Source: Pyropia yezoensis (Eukaryota > Rhodophyta > Bangiophyceae > Bangiales > Bangiaceae). Taken from it: DNA of 64,000 nt. Location of the stretch: positions 25,755,554 through 25,819,553 of the forward strand of contig CM020619.1 of NCBI GenBank assembly GCA_009829735.1. The letters run 5' to 3'. Within the stretch, counting starts at the first letter, position 1, and every line of letters begins with the position of its first letter. Both the position numbers and the translations under genes were made by a program. Under the pieces are notes generated by a model. The model saw nothing but the letters and a program-made list of their open reading frames with translations, was not told the DNA's origin and did not search any database. Shown here piece after piece: positions 58,425 through 64,000 of the stretch.

Positions 58425-58531
58425 GTCCCGTAAAAAGTGGACGTGTAAGAGTCGTGCAGTGTGGGTTTGAGTGGTCCAGTGGCCGATTTTTGACACGATC
58501 ACGTCACGTACACGTCCACTTTTTACGGGAC
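58425..58531. mobile_element. 107-bp MITE with perfect 23-bp terminal inverted repeats
   Basis: The outer 23 bases (58425-58447, starting GTCCCGTAAAAAGTGGACG) are perfectly complementary to 58509-58531. The internal 61 bp are non-coding. It lies 3 bp from the foldback element. No obvious target duplication. Confidence 0.85.
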
Positions 58532-58868
58532 GCCCAATAGATGGGGCCTTACATGGCTCCTCCTGTACAATCATCGCGGAACAGCTTTGATTTGTCGTGG
58601 ACAGGCATTAAAACCGTACGCACATGACAGGCCTATCGTCTTTCCATGCATTGGCACTTCGTTGCGGGTGTGGGAGGGCGGTGGTGGCGGAAGAGGTACG
58701 GCTGGTGGACGAGGCGTCCCCGTGCCTCCCCTGTGTTGCATCGTCGTGCACACTTCGGCCGCTATCAGGTCCGCAAACAATAAATATGCTGGTTCACCTG
58801 CGTACCTATATGTATACTGTTGTCGGCAAGAATGCCTGCTTCTCCCCACACCCCCCTCTTTCCCACCG

Positions 58869-59832
58869 TCAGTTCGCATGGGCGTACACGCAACTGGACC
58901 AGTTCCACCCCCCCCGCTGCACTACCCCACAACCCGTGTGGGTCGCCCGGCTGTCGAGCAGGTTTAGCCGGTGGCCCGTGGAGCCCATCCACAGCATGAC
59001 CAGCCCCCAGGCACCCTCTTCAATGAAATTCATGGCGACGTTCTCCGACACCCACGCGGCGTTCCACTTGCCAAGCAGCGGCACCATGGCTTGGTGAAAG
59101 ATGGCACCCCGGTCAGCCATTGCCTCCGCCTGGCGGATCGCATCAGCACGGAGGTCCCACCGGGCGGGAAGACGGCTACGGCCAGCTTCGGCGCGTCGGT
59201 CATTCAGGAGGTCCTCTGACTTGTTTGCCAGCTAAATGGGAGGGTCATGGAGTGACAGAGGGGGAGGGGGAGAGGAGAGACAGATGAGAGAGGTAGGCAT
59301 TCAATGCAGACGTCATGCGAAACGGGGCAGGATCGCCGTACACGACAGAGAGGTCCGTAGGCTGCGTCAGTGATGCTCATGACCGTGAGGTCACCTCTTC
59401 CCTCATCCCCAACACCCTCTTGCAATGCGCTGTCCTGGGACCCCCCCGCCCCCTCTATCCTCCGTCGCACAAAGCTGCGCGTCCTGCACCACTCGCTCGC
59501 CCTCCACCGACGGTGCATAGCATACCCTCCCCCCACCTCCCATAGTCACACCCATCCCCCCAACCCCTTGCACATACCCACTGCGTCAGGGAGATCGCCC
59601 AAGGCTCATTCGCACCCTGGTAGTACTGGCGCGCCGCGACGGGTCGCCCGCCAGACAGCGGTGCCGACGCAGCGGCCGCGGTGGTTGGCGGCGGTGCCGC
59701 CGCTGCCGCCCAAGAGACGGCCGGGCGGTGGGCGGCGGGGGCCCCCCCAACTGGTGTCCACGCAGCCAAAAACGTCGTGGCTGCGGCGGCCATGGCGGCC
59801 GCGACCAGGCGGGCGGTCCGGGCACGAGGCAT
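58869..59832 (-). CDS. Secreted CAP-domain (CRISP/PR-1/SCP-like) protein, two exons
   Basis: Exon 1 is 59832-59578 and exon 2 is 59213-58869, joined in phase 0 across a 364-bp intron (GTATGT...CAGAG); 199 residues. The N-terminus, MPRARTARLVAAAMAAAATTFLAA, is a signal peptide, followed by an Ala/Pro-rich linker. The CAP domain reads DLLNDRRAEAGRSRLPARWD, LRADAIRQAEAMADRGAIFHQ, WVSENVAMNF, MLWMGSTGHRLNLLDSRATH and TGCGVVQRGGWNWSSCVYAHAN. The conserved His of IFH, Glu of SEN and His of GHR that line the CAP cavity are present. CAP proteins are extracellular and act in defence, wall remodelling or sterol binding; the role in this organism is unknown. The acceptor was chosen because it brings SLTQW in frame with DLLNDRR. 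Confidence 0.85.
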
Positions 59833-62800
59833 GGCGAGGCGACAAGGGGTGGGTGGTGGGGGGGAAGAAGGGAAAGCAGAGCAAGAGGAATGGGGCGAAG
59901 AAATTGTATGAGAGCACCTGCAGCTCAGCGAGGGGAATGAGAAGGGAAGGGGTGGGCGGGGCAGGGTGTCAGCGACTGGGGATGACGAGGACCAGGTCCA
60001 CGGCAGTAACGCAAACGAGGCGGCAAGAGGAAGGCAGGTATGTGGCTGTTGCGTTTAATTTCCAGCGCCCGACGGGTTTCCTGCACACGCGGCGATGGGG
60101 TCTTGTACGGCGGCACCCTGACCGCCACGCCCACCACTTCGACCAACATTGGTATCTATCGCCTCTCAGACCCCCCGTGGGCTCAACGGCGGGGGAACAG
60201 TGGCGGGTCGCGGCGGCTGCCCACGTGCCCGTCCCCTGTCCAGCCAGACCGTGGCAGCCGCGCCGGTGCCGCGCCCCTCCCCACCGGCCGTCCATTCCCC
60301 CCTCCCATCGCCGAAGACCTCTGCTTCCTAGTTCAAAACGGACTGGGGGGGATCCGCCGTCCTTTGACCAGGCCAGAGCGGGCGCTCACCACCAAGGGTC
60401 GCGTGTCTGCCAACTCCCCTCCCCCTCCTCCCCTCCTTACATAAATTTTGTTCAGGGCGGACAGCCGGATCCTGTGCACTGGACTGACATTGACATTGGG
60501 GCACAGCGCGGTTCCGCTCCCGCACCAGTCTTCGCCGGTCCATCCGTCCAGCTCGATCCTATCCGCGAAGGTGCCACGGCGACAGAAAGAGTGTGCTCTT
60601 TAGTAGACCTTGACCAGTCGGCTCGAAAGAAAGGAAATTCTGGAGGAGAGAGCTGTCTGCATGAAAGGGCTCTGGGGCCACAACAGGGACAAGGCTCCTC
60701 TTTCTCGTACTTGTTGTCAACTGGGGCGTCTTCCTGATCTCACCTCCTGTTCGCGCGCACTTCTTCTCTCACACCCTCTAATCGATGCCATTCAAAGTCA
60801 CGTGACGAAGAGTATACAAACGGGCGTGACGAGCTGCCTGACCTTCATCCGTCGCTCTCGTCTAAATAGACTGTGCAGCCGCCGCCTCAGCGAACATCGT
60901 CATCCGCCCCCTACCGGCCTCCCACTCCATTGGTCGCAGCAGGCCGGGGGGAAAGGGCGACTGCCCCCCGCCGCCACTGCCTGCCGCCCAGTGGCGCAGC
61001 GCGCCGCCGTCACAGCTCTCCTTCCCAGCCGATTCACCGGCGGCCGCTGCCCAAAAAGGGTGCCTAACCAGAAAGAGGCAGTGGCGGGGGTCACTGCAGC
61101 ACTGGCGAGGACGCACCGACGTGGCAGGTCGCTCCGCCGCTTGGCCGCGTCACCACTCGTGTGCATGGCTTGTGAGGGGCTCTTGACAAGGGCTCTCAGA
61201 AAGTATAGTACGGCTTTTAATTGTTTTCATACAATTATTTTCATACTGATTAGAGGAATGAATGTGTTGTCCACGTGTCAGATTAGGGCCGTCCTCGCTG
61301 ACAAGGTCACACACTCGAGCTCAGTGAAACGGCTGCTTGCTGGGGGCGCAGCGCACAAGCGCCCTTTGGCTCGGGCGCACGCCACTTCCTGTCCGGCCCC
61401 GCACCCTCTTTCAACCTATCGACTTGAACGTTGGTTCCCTCCCACGCTACTCGCATGGATTCCAAGTACAACCACAAAGAGTATTGGGAGAAGAGGCTTC
61501 CTGCGCCGACTTAATGAAGAAGAGGCTCATCCTGCGTCGACGGAATGAGTGCTACACCGCACACCGCATGTACCGGCAGGTGTGCATACTATGGGGGCTC
61601 TTACGCATTGCATGCCACTTGAAGCGTCACACAAACCCGCGCGACAACCACCACTGATGGACAAACCCCGACCTGGGCACCTAAACCGACCAAGACAAGA
61701 CCAGTTTACATGGTCGACTGCCAGTAGACGGCCAATAAGTGTAGAACGGCACGTCGGGAACTGCCGAGACGCGACGGGCGACGGTCGTGAGAGTAACACC
61801 CTGCGCGTAAGTGGAGGCGGGATCAAGACGGGGCGTGTCTGGTGAGGGTGGCCGGAACGGGCCTACGTGAAGTTGAGTCGCGTTCGGCGTCCTCCTCCTG
61901 GCTGCGAGTTGATTGTTGCAGCTTCTTGCTTCTAGCGCACAGAAGTCCATAGCTTCCGCGGGTATTCACTCCCCCTGCCCTCTCGATTGGCAAGTGTTGG
62001 CCTCCATCGCAGGCTGGCGGACAACCGCCACACGATCACGGATCTAGCGTGATTGCACGAGGAAGATGGTCTCGCTCGGCGAAACGTTAAGGCCTTGCGG
62101 TAAGCTTGAAGAGGATCGCCCAAGGGCCCGCCGGCCAAGACATGCCAGGACGCCGTGACGACGAAATCGGCGGCGTGGGCAGCAAACCCGGCAGCGGTCA
62201 GTCCAGCTCTGGCTACATCTGTCGCCGGGGGCATTCAAGGGGATGGCAGCATGGTGAGTGCACCGCACAAGGCCAAGTGAGGTGGGCGCAAGGGGGGAGA
62301 GGTCAAGAGATGGAGCTGGCCGGAGAGGTCAAGAGATGGAGCTGGCCATGGCGGTGGTACCGCGAAACAGTTACGACCACTATTTCATCGGCTGCACAGG
62401 AAGACTTCGTGGACTAGAGATTGATGAATTTTCGGTTTTCTGTGCTGGCGACGCACAGAGCGGCGCACTGTCAGACACATCGAAGGGTGGCAGAGAGCAG
62501 CCAATGAGAAGGTACGTTCTTCCGTGCTGACTGAATCTGTCCCAGTGAGCGGGAGGGTCGTCAAGTCGCCACATGCTTTTGACGGAGCCACATCCTCCTC
62601 GCCTGTGCATCTTGCGCACTCGGTCGTGGCATGCGCGCGTCTGTGCAGCACTTGGCGTGACTTCGGGTGTCTTGGCCTACACGCTGTGCGGGACTTCTTC
62701 GCGCGGCGCTTGGAGCTGGTGGTGTCGACTTCGGAGCCCAACTGTCTCTCCCCGTGCCCGGTCGGTCCGCTTGGGTCGTTGAGGGGGTGGACGAGCTGTC

Positions 62801-62915
62801 GCACTCGTCTCTTCCCTCCCTCCGCCCGCCCTCCTTGCGCGCCATCACCATTGTCCCCTGGGGTCCACCCCTCTTGTGACTCGGGGGCGACCTGAGTGGA
62901 GGGGGATTTGGCACT
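59833..62915. other. Intergenic, no gene supported
   Basis: About 3.1 kb between the divergent CAP and UBE2J genes. The longest frame (60610-61548) starts with TTG and lacks motifs. A 26-bp direct tandem duplication occurs at about 62298-62349 (GAGAGGTCAAGAGATGGAGC and following). AT-richer segments at 61200-61270. Confidence 0.45.
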
Positions 62916-64000
62916 ATGGCGCGGGGTAGTGGCAGCGCCACCGGGAATGGCATGCAGTCGTCGGCGGCAGTGAAGCGCATCCTCAAGGAGGTGGCCGAGC
63001 TGGCCGTCGAGGGCGCCCGTCCCGGAGCTCTATTCACCGCCGCGCCGCTCGAGACGGACCTATTCGAGATGCACTTCACCGTCCGCGGGCCGCCTGAGAC
63101 GGCGTTTGAAGGGGGGCTCTACCACGGACGCATCTTGTTGCCACCAGAGTATCCGCTGAAGGTACGTTGGCGAGTGGTTGGGGGACGGCAGGGAGTTTGT
63201 CACACTTGAGCCGCCTGAGTGAGGTGTTGGATTCTTTTCGCTTGAGCTGAATGGGTTGCGCTCTTTCGCGCTTGCTCTGATTTTGACACTCATATGTTCC
63301 TTGTTTTGTGTATGTATGTTTTCTCCCCTGTGGAGCGTACTGTGTTTTTCCCTCCATTCTTGGTTCTTACTTGACTTTGTGGTCGTCTCGATGGGAACGG
63401 GCCGGCACGCACCCAGGCGCCCGAAATCATGTTTCTGACCCCCAACGGCCGCTTTGAGACGGGCACTCGCATCTGTCTGTCGGTTACCTCTCACCACGAG
63501 GAGCTGTGGCAGCCCAGCTGGGGCATCCGCACCATCCTGACTGCTCTCGTCGGCTTTATGCCGTCCAAACCGACGGGCCTCGGCGCACTCGACTACCCGG
63601 ACAAGGAGCGGGTGGCGCTGGCAAAGAAGAGCCTCTCCTACGAGTGCCCCCGGTGTGGGGCGGCTGTGGCGGCGCAGCTGCCGCCGCTCGCAGCACCGCC
63701 AGCCGCGCCAACAGAAGCAGCGACCACGGCTACGGAGGCCGTCGCAGACCCGTCGGTGGCTGTCCCAACCGCGGCGGCAGCCGCGGCGGACCCTGCCCCA
63801 GATGACGCCGGCTCTGCCGCCGTACCGGCAGACGCCTCGTCTGCTGTCGGTGACGCAGCGGCGTCCTCTTCATCCGCGGCAACGCTGGAGCCGCGGCCCC
63901 CAGTGTTGACCGGCTCGTCGGGCCCACCGTCAGCCGCGGCGGTTGTCGTGGCGGCCGCCGCGCTCTCGCCGGGGGCGCCTGCCAATGTGGGTGCACCAAT
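62916..64000 (+). CDS. UBE2J/UBC6-type ubiquitin-conjugating enzyme E2, C-terminus beyond window
   Basis: Exon 1 is 62916-63161 and exon 2 starts at 63417 (intron GTACGT...CCCAG, 255 bp, phase 0) and is open to the window end. The N-terminal helix reads AVKRILKEVAELAVEGARPG, then LFEMHFTVRGPPETAFEGGL, YHGRILLPPEYPLK, and after splicing APEIMFLTPNGRFETGTRIC with the catalytic Cys, LSVTSHHEELWQPSWGIRT and FMPSKPTGLGALDYPDKERV. TPNGRF in place of HPN is typical of the UBE2J/UBC6 class, E2 enzymes of endoplasmic-reticulum-associated degradation. After residue 160 an Ala/Pro-rich linker begins; the expected C-terminal membrane anchor should lie just outside the window. Confidence 0.92.

Larger units (their letters stand above)
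57256..58868. other. Intergenic with SHMT promoter and two inverted-repeat elements
   Basis: About 1.6 kb. The left part must hold the SHMT promoter. The right part contains the foldback element (58048-58421) and the small MITE (58425-58531). No gene recognised. Confidence 0.55.

Noticed and set aside
60040..60444. 134-codon plus frame near the CAP promoter
   Set aside because: An ATG is present, but the sequence has no recognisable domain and lies where the CAP promoter is expected.
60610..61548. 312-codon plus frame in the CAP-UBE2J spacer
   Set aside because: Starts with TTG, composition like random translation, no motif; AT-rich patches inside argue against coding.
1..64000. CRISPR arrays, rRNA and tRNA genes, bacterial operon signals
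   Set aside because: No spaced short repeats, no rRNA-like sequence and no cloverleaf was recognised; spliced genes and targeting peptides indicate nuclear eukaryotic DNA.

Overview
The window looks like nuclear DNA of a photosynthetic eukaryote with an extremely GC-rich genome. Host genes have few, short GT-AG introns (often starting GTACGT or GTATGT). Several products carry plastid transit peptides or twin-arginine-type lumen signals (PGR5, a lumenal FKBP, a Tat-like methyltransferase, an ABCD transporter), and alanine, glycine and proline low-complexity tracts are common. High GC, few introns and plastid genes together suggest a bangiophycean red alga (Porphyra/Pyropia type). This is an inference; no marker gene here proves it.

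Layout. 1-24.9 kb is a host gene block: a HAD-family phosphatase (minus, cut by the window edge), a GT14 glycosyltransferase (plus), a Tat-like SAM methyltransferase (minus), a pyrimidine-nucleotide-type mitochondrial carrier (plus, 2 exons), a lumenal FKBP isomerase (minus, 2 exons) divergent from PGR5 (plus, 3 exons), an RRM protein (minus), a truncated SPOUT RNA methyltransferase (minus), a four-exon plastid-type ABCD half-transporter (plus) and an Ala/Gly-rich RRM-like protein (minus).

26.2-51.6 kb is a mobile-element cluster. It holds a broken PIF/Harbinger transposase, a tyrosine-recombinase (DIRS-like) retrotransposon on the minus strand with a dead reverse transcriptase but an intact recombinase frame, and two nested Ty3/gypsy chromoviruses. 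Element 1 (32113-50700, 469-bp LTRs, target duplication GTGAT) was hit by element 2 (38782-47997, 539-bp LTRs, target duplication GCCCT). Both encode Gag with a zinc knuckle and a Pol with PR-RT-RNaseH-IN-chromodomain. Both have the same predicted -1 frameshift heptamer GGGAAAC just before the gag stop, and both have a large, mutually similar antisense ORF between pol and the 3' LTR. Both are also sprinkled with small hairpins whose five-base loop is AAGTT or AAGTC.

51.6-64 kb returns to host sequence: an unrecognised locus, mitochondrial-type serine hydroxymethyltransferase (minus), two adjacent inverted-repeat elements, a secreted CAP/PR-1-like protein (minus, 2 exons) and a UBE2J/UBC6-type ubiquitin-conjugating enzyme (plus, cut by the window end). 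The long spaces between genes show no coding sequence that I can defend.

How the genes relate: the photosynthesis-linked pair FKBP/PGR5 shares one 741-bp divergent spacer. The other host genes are unrelated housekeeping functions placed next to each other. The retroelements are the most unusual part of the window, especially the conserved antisense gene and the hairpin family.
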